Below the pieces are notes generated by a model. That model had not been told where the DNA came from, did no database searches, and saw nothing but the letters and a program-made list of their open reading frames with translations. Position numbers and translations under genes: made by a program. From assembly GCF_022827545.1 (NCBI RefSeq), contig NZ_CP094673.1:62501-114305 (forward strand): a DNA stretch of 51,805 nucleotides, in the 5' to 3' direction. The stretch is from Hymenobacter tibetensis. Lineage in GTDB: Bacteria > Bacteroidota > Bacteroidia > Cytophagales > Hymenobacteraceae. Shown in pieces: positions 16,499-25,545 of the stretch (position 1 is its first letter; each line of letters opens with the position of its first letter).

Positions 16499-17857
16499 GT
16501 TGGGGGCGGGATTAGTGCATGGCTTTCTGCCTGGCTGCTAGGTGGGAATTTAGCCTGAGCGGGAAAGCCATGGTAGTATGCTTGGTTGCATGAAGCAGCC
16601 GAGCGTAGGGTGATGCCTTATCAGAAGCACATAGCAACTAGCAACGGCTCGAAACCAGACAAATCACCTGTCAAGGGTAAACAAAGATAAAATTTGCTGG
16701 CTAGCAATGCAGGAATAGGACAGCTACGCTAGCAAGACTTCAAGCTCATGGGCTGCCCTTCTTACCGGTTAACTTCTATAGCCCACAGGAGAGCCTAATC
16801 GTGTTGACCTAACAGCACTAAAATGGTAGCCACGTGGGCTCGCACTAGACATGAAAAATTACGCGGGAGCCAGCAGCCCCGCTAGCTCCCGCATAAGCTG
16901 TCAAGAACGATTTTTCCACCTGCTAACAGCAGACAAAGAGAAGACAAGGCTAGCCTTCCAAGACTTAAGATGCTCCACCCTCTTGCTTACCTTTTTGGAC
17001 CTATTGCCTCGTAGTCGTCGATACATAATCCGATACGAGCTAGCAAGCAATCTAAACCGTGCAGGATAGGCAACCTTCTACTGTGGTGGCTTAGGTTCCC
17101 TCTATTGGTATGGCAGCGGTATGCCACCTACTCTTTGGTTGCCGCAACGCGCACGAGTTCCCAGCTAGAACGCTATAGTGTAGAATCCTTCCTGCTACCT
17201 AGACAAACCTACAGTGCTACGACCCTAATTAGGTAGCCAACAAATGTGCAGCAAACTAAAACACACGTGCACACAAAAGCCCCTACACCCACAACAGAGC
17301 CTGTTTTACAGGTTGCAGCTCCGTGAAATATTTCGACATCTGTTGTAAGAATATAAGAATGCTTGCGCTTTAGCAAGGAATACCTTTGACTCCACCCCAC
17401 CAAGGGTTTAGCACTTAATCTTTTTTGTTTTTCACTACGCTAACTCTTAGGAAGTAGCCTTCTGTTATCCGAGTCAGCAGGGTAGAGGAATTCTTCACCT
17501 GCCTTCGTGCAGTAGTGGAACAGACTCAAGGTCATTACCAGGCTGCTGTAAAAGCATCCGCCTGTAGATCATATTTATCTGGCTTTGGCTAATAGCCGAA
17601 GCAAATGCTTGCCTTCGCAAACAAGCGCCAATGCAGTCCACCACCTGCTAGGATGCTACACTTCACCTGTGGTCTGATACTAGTTCTGCTTTCTCAAGGT
17701 TTCGACTACTCAAAACGTCTGTTGCTATGGCGTTTGCACAATCGATTGTCATAAGCGAAATCATCCTTCGCAATCGATCCACCTGTGCTCGATTACTAGA
17801 CGTGCTTTCTCAAGCCTTTAAGAGTTCACAACGATCTATAACCCCACCATTCCAACC
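16499..17857. promoter_or_regulatory. 1.36-kb divergent control region between HTCS and susC
   Basis: No gene is supported here. It holds an 8-bp GC-rich hairpin (16863-16870 with 16885-16892). Near susC there is an imperfect direct repeat of about 53 bp (from 17664 and from 17780, sharing CACCTGTG, ACTAG, GCTTTCTCAAG and ACAACG or AAACG). A 12-bp palindrome with central CG is at 17738-17749. HTCS AraC domains bind direct repeats, so the 116-bp-spaced repeat is the best candidate for the activator site. I did not find a convincing TTTG / TAnnTTTG promoter pair by eye. Confidence 0.5.
17738..17749. promoter_or_regulatory. 12-bp CG-centred palindrome upstream of susC
   Basis: ACAATCGATTGT is fully self-complementary and lies about 110 bp before the susC start, between the two direct-repeat copies. 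A related GCAATCGATC follows at 17770. Central-CG palindromes are typical LacI-family operators, and a LacI-type regulator is encoded nearby. The link is inference. Confidence 0.4.
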
Positions 17858-20800
17858 ATGAAGAAACTTCTATTCGCAACCACGATGCGCACCACCCCGC
17901 TTCTCGCTCAACGAGTGGCGGCATCGCTGCTCGTAGGCCTAGCCACCACCTCCGCCGTGGCCCAAACCGCCCAACCGGTGTCGGGCCGAGTGACTGCTGA
18001 CAAGGGCGAAGGCCTGCCTGGTGTCACAGTTCTGCAAAAAGGCACCACCAATGGGGTTTCAACCAATGGGGAAGGCGGATTTACGCTGTCGGCCCCTGCT
18101 GGGAGCACGCTGGTGTTTAGTGCCATTGGCTTTATCAGCCAGGAGGTAGTAGTTTCTGGAAGCACAGTGAACGTCACGCTGGCTACCAACACCAAGGCCC
18201 TGGACGAAGTGGTGGTGGTAGGTTATGGCGTGCAGCGCGCCGAAGCGGTAACGGGTTCGGTAGCTTCTATCAGTGGCGAGTCCTTGCGCGAAGTACCAAC
18301 GGCTAACATCTCGCAGGCCCTGCAAGGCCGGTTGCCAGGAGTACAAATTGCCCAAACCTCCTCCCAGCCGGGTGCCACCACCCAAATCCGGATACGCGGA
18401 ACTCGCTCCCTTACGGCCACCAACGACCCCCTGATCGTACTGGACGGGATTCCTTTCCCGGGATCCATCGGCGACATCAACCCCAACGATATCCAGAGCG
18501 TCGACATTCTGAAAGATGCCTCGGCCACGGCTATCTACGGGTCGCGGGGAGCCAATGGTGTGGTGCTGGTAACGACTAAAGGCGGTAAGAAAGGGCAAAA
18601 GGCCCAGATAACATACGATGGATTTGTGGGTGCGAAAACCCTTTTCGCTCCATTTCCCATGATGAACGGGCCAGAGTTTGCGGCGCTTCGCAAAGCAACG
18701 GCCTTGTACAATCCTAGTGGGCAGCCCTTGTACACGAACACCCTAGACGAATCCGATGACGTCGATACCGATTGGCAGAAGCTGTTGTACCGAACCGGCA
18801 TTCAATCCAACCATAACGTAGGGGTCACCGGTGGTACGGAGAATGGGCGGTACAATTTCAACGCGGGTTATTATCAAGAAGAAGGCGTAATTCCTACCCA
18901 GCAGTATACGCGCTATTCTGTCCGTGGCTCGCTTGACCAAGGCGTTGGTAAATATGTCCGCTTGGGCTTCACTACCAACAACACCTATAGCTTAACGGAA
19001 GGCTCCAACATAGGGGTGTATGGTGCCTTGACTTCATCACCAATCGCCAGTCCGTACAATGCGGATGGGACGCTGAGAAGAACCATCAGAATGCCCTTGG
19101 ATGAGCAGTGGGTAGCTACCAAGGATGTGGTAGAAGATAATAAAGATAGATGGCTGAGTCAATCGAGAAACTTTGCCAGCTACAACTCTCTCTTCGGTGA
19201 ATTCAGTATGCCAGGAGTCGATGGGTTGAAATACCGACTCAACCTGGGTGTAAACTATCGGCAAGGCCAGGGTGGTGGTTATACAGGACAGGGCATCAAC
19301 GCAGCTCTCGCTACTAATCCTTCTTCGGCATCCACCAGCAACTCGCTTACCACGGACTACACCGTTGAAAACATCTTGTCCTACGACCGCACCTTAGGCG
19401 GGAAGCATAATATCAATGTGTTAGCCTTGTATTCTGCCTCCAGCAATACGTTCAATCGGTCGCAGATTAATGCCCGGGATATTCCTGGCGACGCCTTCCA
19501 GTTCTATAACCTAGGCCTAGCGGCCGGCGAAATCATCGTAAACCCCAATGACCAGCAGTATGTAAAATCCGGGCTATTGTCTTACATGGGACGGGTGATG
19601 TACTCCTACGATGACCGGTACCTGCTATCCGCTACGGTCCGTTCGGATGGATCCTCCCGGCTGGCCCCCGGCTATCAATGGAATACCTACCCGGCCGTTT
19701 CGGTCGGCTGGAACATCGCCAAAGAATCGTTCATGCAGAGTGTTTCGGCCGTGAACATGTTGAAGCTGCGTGTTGGGTATGGTGTAACATCAAACCAGTC
19801 CCTTCCTGCCTACTCTACCCTGGGCCGCCTGGCCACCCGGCCCTACAATTTTGGACTTAGCCCTACCGGCTACCAGACGGGGCTGTTTGTGAGTGAGGTG
19901 CCCAACCCTGAACTAGGATGGGAATTCTCTAAAACCTGGAACTACGCGTTGGATTTCGCACTCCTGAAAAACCGTCTTTCGGGTACCGTGGAGTACTACG
20001 TCACCAACACTGAAGACCTGCTGCTGGGGTTGCCCTTGCCCCCCACCTCCGGTGTGAGTAGCTACACGGCTAATATTGGCTCCACTCAAAACAAAGGCAT
20101 AGAGCTTTCTTTGAACGGGTTGATTTTGGATAATCTCAACGGCTGGACGTGGGAAGCAGGCTTCAACGTGTATGCCAACCGCAACAAGATTACGTCGCTG
20201 GCAGGGGCGCAAGACCGAGACGAAGGAAACTGGTGGTTTGTAGGCAAACCGATCAACGTAGTCTTTGATTACGAAAAAATAGGGCTGTGGCAAGAAGACG
20301 ACCCGTACAGAGCCATTCTTGAACCATCTGCCGCCGCCCCTAATGCCACAATTGGTATGATCAAGGTGAAATATACCGGCGATTATAACTCGGATGGTAC
20401 CCCCACCCGCCCCATTGGCACCGCGGACCGTCAGATTCTGGATGTAAACCCCAACTTTCAGGGAGGTTTGAACACCCGGGTGGCGTACAAAGGCTTTGAC
20501 CTGTCTGTCGTAGGGGCCTTCCAAGAAGGCGGCCTGCTCAACAGTACGATTTACGGTTCGGGGGGCTACCTCAACCTGCTGAATGGTCGTCGCGGGAACG
20601 TAAAAGTGGATTACTGGACACCAGAAAACACGGATGCCAAATATCCCCGTCCAGGTGCCCTCGCGAGCGGCGATAACCCCAAGTACGGCTCTACGCTTGG
20701 CTACTTCGATGCCTCCTACCTGAAGGTTCGCTCCATCTCGCTCGGTTATAATTTCAACAATATGGCGTGGTTGAAGAATGCTGGCGTTAATCGGCTGCGG

Positions 20801-20998
20801 CTGTACGCAACGGCACAAAACCCCTTCGTGCTGTTCTCGCCCTACCACAAAGAATCAGGCATGGACCCCGAGACTAACTCGCTTGGCGACCAAAACGCGG
20901 CTGTACCCCTGTCCGGTAACCTTAGTCGCATCCTGACGCTGGGCACCAACGCCCCAGCCACCCGCGCCTTCATCGCTGGGCTCAACCTTACCTTTTAA
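17858..20998 (+). CDS. susC: SusC/RagA-family TonB-dependent outer membrane transporter
   Basis: The 1046-residue protein has a signal peptide (about 1-35, ending SAVAQ), a carboxypeptidase-regulatory-like barrel (about 38-115), and a plug domain starting VVVVGYGVQRAEAVTGSV. The plug carries the SusC hallmarks IRIRGTRSLTATNDPLIVLDG and SATAIYGSRGANGVVLVTTKGGK. The rest is a large beta-barrel ending in a terminal Phe (GLNLTF). It should import oligosaccharides across the outer membrane together with the SusD lipoprotein encoded 12 bp downstream. No anti-sigma STN domain is present, which fits control by the HTCS rather than by an ECF sigma factor. It is the first gene of the PUL, and length is normal for the family. 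Confidence 0.97.
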   Translation: MKKLLFATTMRTTPLLAQRVAASLLVGLATTSAVAQTAQPVSGRVTADKGEGLPGVTVLQKGTTNGVSTNGEGGFTLSAPAGSTLVFSAIGFISQEVVVSGSTVNVTLATNTKALDEVVVVGYGVQRAEAVTGSVASISGESLREVPTANISQALQGRLPGVQIAQTSSQPGATTQIRIRGTRSLTATNDPLIVLDGIPFPGSIGDINPNDIQSVDILKDASATAIYGSRGANGVVLVTTKGGKKGQKAQITYDGFVGAKTLFAPFPMMNGPEFAALRKATALYNPSGQPLYTNTLDESDDVDTDWQKLLYRTGIQSNHNVGVTGGTENGRYNFNAGYYQEEGVIPTQQYTRYSVRGSLDQGVGKYVRLGFTTNNTYSLTEGSNIGVYGALTSSPIASPYNADGTLRRTIRMPLDEQWVATKDVVEDNKDRWLSQSRNFASYNSLFGEFSMPGVDGLKYRLNLGVNYRQGQGGGYTGQGINAALATNPSSASTSNSLTTDYTVENILSYDRTLGGKHNINVLALYSASSNTFNRSQINARDIPGDAFQFYNLGLAAGEIIVNPNDQQYVKSGLLSYMGRVMYSYDDRYLLSATVRSDGSSRLAPGYQWNTYPAVSVGWNIAKESFMQSVSAVNMLKLRVGYGVTSNQSLPAYSTLGRLATRPYNFGLSPTGYQTGLFVSEVPNPELGWEFSKTWNYALDFALLKNRLSGTVEYYVTNTEDLLLGLPLPPTSGVSSYTANIGSTQNKGIELSLNGLILDNLNGWTWEAGFNVYANRNKITSLAGAQDRDEGNWWFVGKPINVVFDYEKIGLWQEDDPYRAILEPSAAAPNATIGMIKVKYTGDYNSDGTPTRPIGTADRQILDVNPNFQGGLNTRVAYKGFDLSVVGAFQEGGLLNSTIYGSGGYLNLLNGRRGNVKVDYWTPENTDAKYPRPGALASGDNPKYGSTLGYFDASYLKVRSISLGYNFNNMAWLKNAGVNRLRLYATAQNPFVLFSPYHKESGMDPETNSLGDQNAAVPLSGNLSRILTLGTNAPATRAFIAGLNLTF

Positions 20999-21010
20999 GA
21001 AAAGATCAAC

Positions 21011-22963
21011 ATGAAAACCTTCACCATAAAATTCTTTATTGGAGCGGCCGTCATCTCTATGTCTGCCACTGGGTGTACAGATCTTTTGGAGGAAGAACCC
21101 CGAGCCATTTACACGCCCGGCTACTTTCAAACAGAAAGAGGTGTTGCTGGTGGGTTAACCTCTATGTACGCTCACTTGCGTTACATCTACGGAAACGCGT
21201 ACTACTATAATGCTACGCTGACCGGAACCGATGAGGTAACCTACGGCCGGGATGCCGATGAGAACTTTCTGGCCATGGACCTGTCCGGCAGAGCGGCGCT
21301 CAACGCCAATAACAGCCGGGCCGATGCGTTATGGGGAGCTGCTTTTCCTAATATCAACACTGCCAGTGGTATTATTAAGAATGCCAGCGCCTCCAGCACC
21401 ATTTCTCCGGCGTTGATTGCCGAGGCCAGATTCTTCCGCGCCTTCGATTACTTCATGCTGGTCCAAACGTTTGGCGGAGTGCCCCTAGATTTGGGCTCGG
21501 GAGAGTTGGAGTTCAACACCAATGCTATCAGAACCTCGGTTCGCAATACGGTGCCTGAGGTCTATACCAGAGCCGTTTTTCCTGATTTGCTGCAAGCCGT
21601 TACGGATTTGCCGGCGAATCCACGAGTTGTAGGAGGCGCAACCAAAACGCTTGCCCGCTTGTATCTGGCCAAAGCCTACCTGACCTATGCGTGGTGGCTG
21701 GAAAACCCGAACAACATTCCCACTTATCCGGCGGCTCCAAGAACCGATCCGGACGGCCATGACGCACGGTATTATTATCAGCAGGCGTACGATGTCGCTA
21801 CGGCTGGTATTGACAACCCGGGGCCGTTCCGCCTGCAGCCAACATACTACGATGTACACGTGGGAACGAATGACCGCAATTCGGAAATGCTGATGTTTGC
21901 AGACCACACCGAATCCAGCGAGTTATACAATGGCGGCAGCATCAGCTTTGGTAGTGGTGGTGCCCCTGACAACTTTGCCGGCTGGATGATGACGTGGAAC
22001 TATACCAACATCCGTAGCTACACCAATGCCGATGGCACCGGGGGCGTAAATTCGGTGCAGCGGGAAGCCGCTCAGGCGTTGGGCCGTCCTTGGAACCGGA
22101 TGGCTCCAACCATTGGGGCCGTCGAGAACACCTTTGCCGACAAGACCAATGATTCTCGCTACGATGGCACCTTTACCACTACGTACCGTGGAAACTGGCC
22201 CAAGGCAGGAGTCACGAACGCCACCCTGTACAACGCCAATAACCTGCCGGTTAGGCCAGGCGAGGCCATCCTGACTTTCCTGAATACAGAACCTGCTACT
22301 GCTATTACGTACCCCACCGGCACTGGCGCGAGCAATGTAGGAGCCGGCACACTACCCAACAGAGCAGACTATGTGATTTCGCCGCGCGGGATAAGCCGGA
22401 TTGTTTATCCCGGTCTCTGGAAGCTCGGCCCCTACCGTACCGACAACGGTACGGGCTTAGGACAGCCGAATGCCGGCAGTACCCGGCCGTTCAACGTTGC
22501 TAAGTTCTCGGAACTATACTTCGTAGCGGCCGAAGCCGCCGTAAAAGGAGCCACTACCAAATCGGGTCAGAGCGCCCGAGAATTGATTAATGTCATTCGG
22601 GCCCGGGCTGGTAAGTGGCGTTTCGACAACAACGGGAACGTGGCCAAGGTGCAGGATAACAGCGCTGCGATGGTTGCGGCCACTCCGACCACGATCGACA
22701 TCAACTACATCCTGGCCGAACGGTCGCGCGAATACTATGCGGAAGGGTACCGTTGGTTTGACTTGGTGCGCACGCAAAAATGGAATGAGTTAGCTTCTAC
22801 CTACCGTATTGGGGGCACTAACTACGGAGACCATACCCCTCAAACCGTTACGCGCACCATCGAACCGTATCACTATCTGCGCCCTATACCGCAGTTCCAG
22901 ATGGAGCGTTTGGACGTATCACCAGAGGTAAAAGCTACTTATCAAAACCCACAATATCAATAG
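21011..22963 (+). CDS. susD: SusD/RagB-family surface glycan-binding lipoprotein
   Basis: The 650-residue protein has a lipoprotein signal (MSATGC, lipidated Cys22) followed by the SusD N-terminal pattern TDLLEEEP--IYTPGYFQTERGVAGGLTSMYAHLR. Conserved SusD features include EARFFRAFDYFMLVQTFGGVPL, LARLYLAKAYLTYA, an ELYFVAAEAAVK helix and LAERSREYYAEGYRWFDLVRT near the C-terminus. It forms the lid over the SusC transporter and captures glycan at the cell surface. It is translated from the same message (12-bp gap). At 650 residues it is somewhat longer than typical SusD (about 550), with the extra length in the middle. Confidence 0.96.
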   Translation: MKTFTIKFFIGAAVISMSATGCTDLLEEEPRAIYTPGYFQTERGVAGGLTSMYAHLRYIYGNAYYYNATLTGTDEVTYGRDADENFLAMDLSGRAALNANNSRADALWGAAFPNINTASGIIKNASASSTISPALIAEARFFRAFDYFMLVQTFGGVPLDLGSGELEFNTNAIRTSVRNTVPEVYTRAVFPDLLQAVTDLPANPRVVGGATKTLARLYLAKAYLTYAWWLENPNNIPTYPAAPRTDPDGHDARYYYQQAYDVATAGIDNPGPFRLQPTYYDVHVGTNDRNSEMLMFADHTESSELYNGGSISFGSGGAPDNFAGWMMTWNYTNIRSYTNADGTGGVNSVQREAAQALGRPWNRMAPTIGAVENTFADKTNDSRYDGTFTTTYRGNWPKAGVTNATLYNANNLPVRPGEAILTFLNTEPATAITYPTGTGASNVGAGTLPNRADYVISPRGISRIVYPGLWKLGPYRTDNGTGLGQPNAGSTRPFNVAKFSELYFVAAEAAVKGATTKSGQSARELINVIRARAGKWRFDNNGNVAKVQDNSAAMVAATPTTIDINYILAERSREYYAEGYRWFDLVRTQKWNELASTYRIGGTNYGDHTPQTVTRTIEPYHYLRPIPQFQMERLDVSPEVKATYQNPQYQ

Positions 22964-23180
22964 GCTAATGCAACAGAATGGAGAGAAGGGCTACTCGTAT
23001 GAAGCAGCCATTCTCTCTACTCCTTTCTCCTGTCTCTGTAAACAATGCACAGAACAGACAGTCAACCCTAGCTACTAATGAGCTAGTGAGTAAGCGCTAA
23101 CCGGCCTGCACGGCGCCTAGGTCGGTTGGCGCGCTACCAACGAAGAGGATCTGTCCTCCAGACTTCCATTGAACTTGTGC
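22964..23180. other. Gap after susD with a weak hairpin
   Basis: AGAATGG (22975-22981) can pair with CCATTCT (23008-23014), in competition with AGAGAA/TTCTCT pairing just inside. This could reduce read-through after susCD, a common way to keep transporter expression above enzyme expression. It is weak evidence. Confidence 0.3.
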
Positions 23181-25133
23181 ATGTTAGTGAACAATAAAAC
23201 CTTAGTTGCAGTCAGTGCGTGCGTAACAGCAGTTTGGGCGGCTCCAGCGCAGGCCCAAATCCGGCTGCCCCACTTGGTGGACAGCGGCATGGTCTTGCAG
23301 CGCGAGCAGCCCGTTACTATCTGGGGCTGGGCTAGCGCCGGCGAAAAAGTGACCGTCACGTTCCAGGGTAAAACTTACCAGGCAACGGCTACCCCCGCGG
23401 GGAAATGGCGGGTTACCTTGCCCGCCCTGAAAGCCGGGGGGCCTTACGCCATGACGCTGAAGGCCAGCAACCAAGTGCAACTCAACGACATTTTGGTGGG
23501 AGACGTGTGGCTGTGCTCGGGCCAGTCGAACATGGAAATGCCGATGAGCAGTGTAAAGGATAAGTACCCGCAGGAAATGGCTTCGGCCAACAACCCGCGC
23601 ATCCGGCAGTTCTTGGTGCCCATGCGCTACGCCTTTACAGGGCCGCAAGAGAACGTAACGGGCGGCAACTGGGTGGCGGCCACGCCGCAGAGCATCGGCC
23701 AGTTTTCGGCCGTAGCCTACTTTTTCGCCAAGGATGTTTACGCCAAGTACCAGGTGCCCATTGGGTTGATAAAAAACGCGGTGGGCGGTTCCCCAGCCGA
23801 GGCTTGGCTGAGCGCTACCGCCCTCAAGCAGTTTCCGGTTTACGAGCAGAAAAGCGAGAAGTACCGGGACAGTGCCTACCTAGCCAAGGTGCAGGTGCGC
23901 GAAAAAGAAACTTCCCGCGCTTGGTACCAACAGCTGCACCAAGCCGACCAGGGAGAAGCGCCAACCCAAACGAAGTGGTCTAGCCCCCAGTACAGCGCCA
24001 CCAACTGGCCGACCATGAACGTGCCTGGGTATTGGGCAGATCAAGGATTAGGCCCCGTTAACGGCGTGGTGTGGTTTCGCAAGGAAGTGCAAGTGCCCGC
24101 CAGCATGGTGGGGCAGCCCGCCCAACTAGAACTCGGTACCATCGTCGACTCGGATTCCACCTACCTCAACGGCCAGTTTGTGGGTTCCGCCGGCTCCCAG
24201 TACGACCTTCGCAAGTACAGTATCCCCTCGGGCGTGCTGGTGCCGGGTAAGAACACCATTGTGGTGCGCGTCATCAACAACAGCGGGCGGGGTGGGTTCA
24301 CGCCGGAAAAGCTCTACCAACTCCGGGCCGGCGGGCAAACCTTGGATTTGAGCGGGGCCTGGTACTACAAGCTAGGAGCTAGTACAACCCCAGCCCCCAG
24401 CACTACCTTCTTTCAGTTCCTGCCTGGTGGGCTCTACAACGGCATGATTGCGCCGCTCTTGCCCTACGCCATCAAGGGTGTGCTCTGGTATCAGGGCGAG
24501 TCGAACGCCGGTCGTCCGCAAGACTACCAGGCCCTAATGACCAGCTTGATCAACGACTGGCGGCAGCACTATCAGCAGCCCAATCTGCCGTTCCTGTACG
24601 TGCAGCTGCCCGACTTTATGGCCACCAGAAAAGAGCCCAGTGAGAGTGGCTGGGCTGAGCTACGCGAAACGCAGCGGCGCTTACTGGCGATGCCCCACAC
24701 CGGCATGGCCGTTACGCTCGGGCTCGGGGAGTGGAACGATATTCATCCGCTTGCCAAGCAGCCAGTTGGGCACCGGCTGGCGTTAGCCGCCGAGAAGGTA
24801 GCGTACGGAGATCGGCAGGTGGTGTATTCGGGGCCCCTATACCACACCATGCAGGTTGTTGGGAACAAGGTAACGCTCAAGTTTACGAACGTTGGCAGCG
24901 GCCTAGTAACCAAGGGCGGAGAACCGAATTACTTCGCAGTTGCGGGAGCCGACAACAAGTATGTATGGGCCAAAGCCAAGCTGGAAGGCAACCAAGTGGT
25001 GGTGTGGAGCGACCAGGTGCCGAACCCGGTATCCGTGCGGTATGCGTGGGCCGACAACCCCGAAGGCGCCAACCTCTACAACCGGGAGGGGCTCCCTGCC
25101 TCCCCTTTTCAAGCCAGCACGCAGCCGCAGTAA
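23181..25133 (+). CDS. SGNH carbohydrate acetylesterase (sialate O-acetylesterase-like)
   Basis: From ATG 23181 the protein has 650 residues and a signal peptide (about 1-25, APAQA). An upstream in-frame TTG at 23169 would add four residues before the signal and is less likely. The nucleophile motif CSGQSNME has Ser116, and the WNDIHP motif near the end supplies the Asp and His. Between them is an inserted jelly-roll domain (roughly 265-400, with VNGVVWFRKEVQVP and DSTYLNGQFVGS) like that of glycoside hydrolase family 2. This bimodular layout is that of sialate 9-O-acetylesterase-like enzymes found in xylan loci, some of which I recall as family CE20. Removal of acetyl groups from xylan oligosaccharides in the periplasm is the likely role. 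Confidence 0.9.
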   Translation: MLVNNKTLVAVSACVTAVWAAPAQAQIRLPHLVDSGMVLQREQPVTIWGWASAGEKVTVTFQGKTYQATATPAGKWRVTLPALKAGGPYAMTLKASNQVQLNDILVGDVWLCSGQSNMEMPMSSVKDKYPQEMASANNPRIRQFLVPMRYAFTGPQENVTGGNWVAATPQSIGQFSAVAYFFAKDVYAKYQVPIGLIKNAVGGSPAEAWLSATALKQFPVYEQKSEKYRDSAYLAKVQVREKETSRAWYQQLHQADQGEAPTQTKWSSPQYSATNWPTMNVPGYWADQGLGPVNGVVWFRKEVQVPASMVGQPAQLELGTIVDSDSTYLNGQFVGSAGSQYDLRKYSIPSGVLVPGKNTIVVRVINNSGRGGFTPEKLYQLRAGGQTLDLSGAWYYKLGASTTPAPSTTFFQFLPGGLYNGMIAPLLPYAIKGVLWYQGESNAGRPQDYQALMTSLINDWRQHYQQPNLPFLYVQLPDFMATRKEPSESGWAELRETQRRLLAMPHTGMAVTLGLGEWNDIHPLAKQPVGHRLALAAEKVAYGDRQVVYSGPLYHTMQVVGNKVTLKFTNVGSGLVTKGGEPNYFAVAGADNKYVWAKAKLEGNQVVVWSDQVPNPVSVRYAWADNPEGANLYNREGLPASPFQASTQPQ

Positions 25134-25211
25134 GCATAGCTGTTGAAACAACCCATTCACTTTTCCACGGCCAAAAATATGATACCCCAACAAGCGTAGA
25201 TCAACGAAAAC

Positions 25212-25275
25212 AACCGACCCAACTGGTCTTTTGAAGGGTGTGGGAACCCTATGGGGAAGATCAGGGGGGAAGGTT
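25212..25275 (+). ncRNA. Structured RNA candidate, copy 1
   Basis: Nested pairings are: AACC 25212-25215 with GGTT 25272-25275; CCC 25218-25220 with GGG 25267-25269; CTGGTCTT 25223-25230 with 25257-25264 (one G-U); and an apical hairpin AGGGT 25235-25239 with ACCCT 25246-25250 around GTGGGA. Small internal loops (GA/AA, TTGA/ATGGGG) separate the stems. The second copy keeps the fold while changing paired bases. It may be a cis-regulatory RNA for GH10 or a repeated mobile mini-element. I do not recognise a known family. Confidence 0.5.
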
Positions 25276-25321
25276 TACGGCTGAGGCAAACACCCCTCGT
25301 GTAGGGCAATGTCTCAACCAA

Positions 25322-25385
25322 AACCAACCCGGCTGGTCCTTGAAAGGGTGTGGGAACCCTATGGCGAGGACCGGCCGGGAAGGTT
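25322..25385 (+). ncRNA. Structured RNA candidate, copy 2
   Basis: It is offset by exactly 110 nt from copy 1. The middle stem is longer here: GGCTGGTCCT 25331-25340 with AGGACCGGCC 25367-25376, ten pairs with one G-U. The outer stems AACC/GGTT (25322-25325 with 25382-25385) and CCC/GGG (25328-25330 with 25377-25379) are kept, as is the identical apical hairpin (25345-25360). A 6-bp hairpin GGTGGC/GCCACC (25399-25417) follows, and the GH10 start is about 160 nt downstream. Confidence 0.5.
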
Positions 25386-25545
25386 TATTGCTTATCGAGG
25401 TGGCCGAGGCTGCCACCCACAATAACACGTAGCAGTACCAACGGTAGCGGAACCTCTACTGCCGTGCTTACCAGTACAACATCTGGCCCTGGAAACTTAC
25501 CAGCGGCCGAACAAATCCGACCAGCAGCACACTTTCCACTCAACC

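Noticed and set aside
25238..25432. Small protein across the tandem RNA element
   Set aside because: The frame exists only because the repeat lacks stops; base changes between copies preserve base pairing rather than codons.
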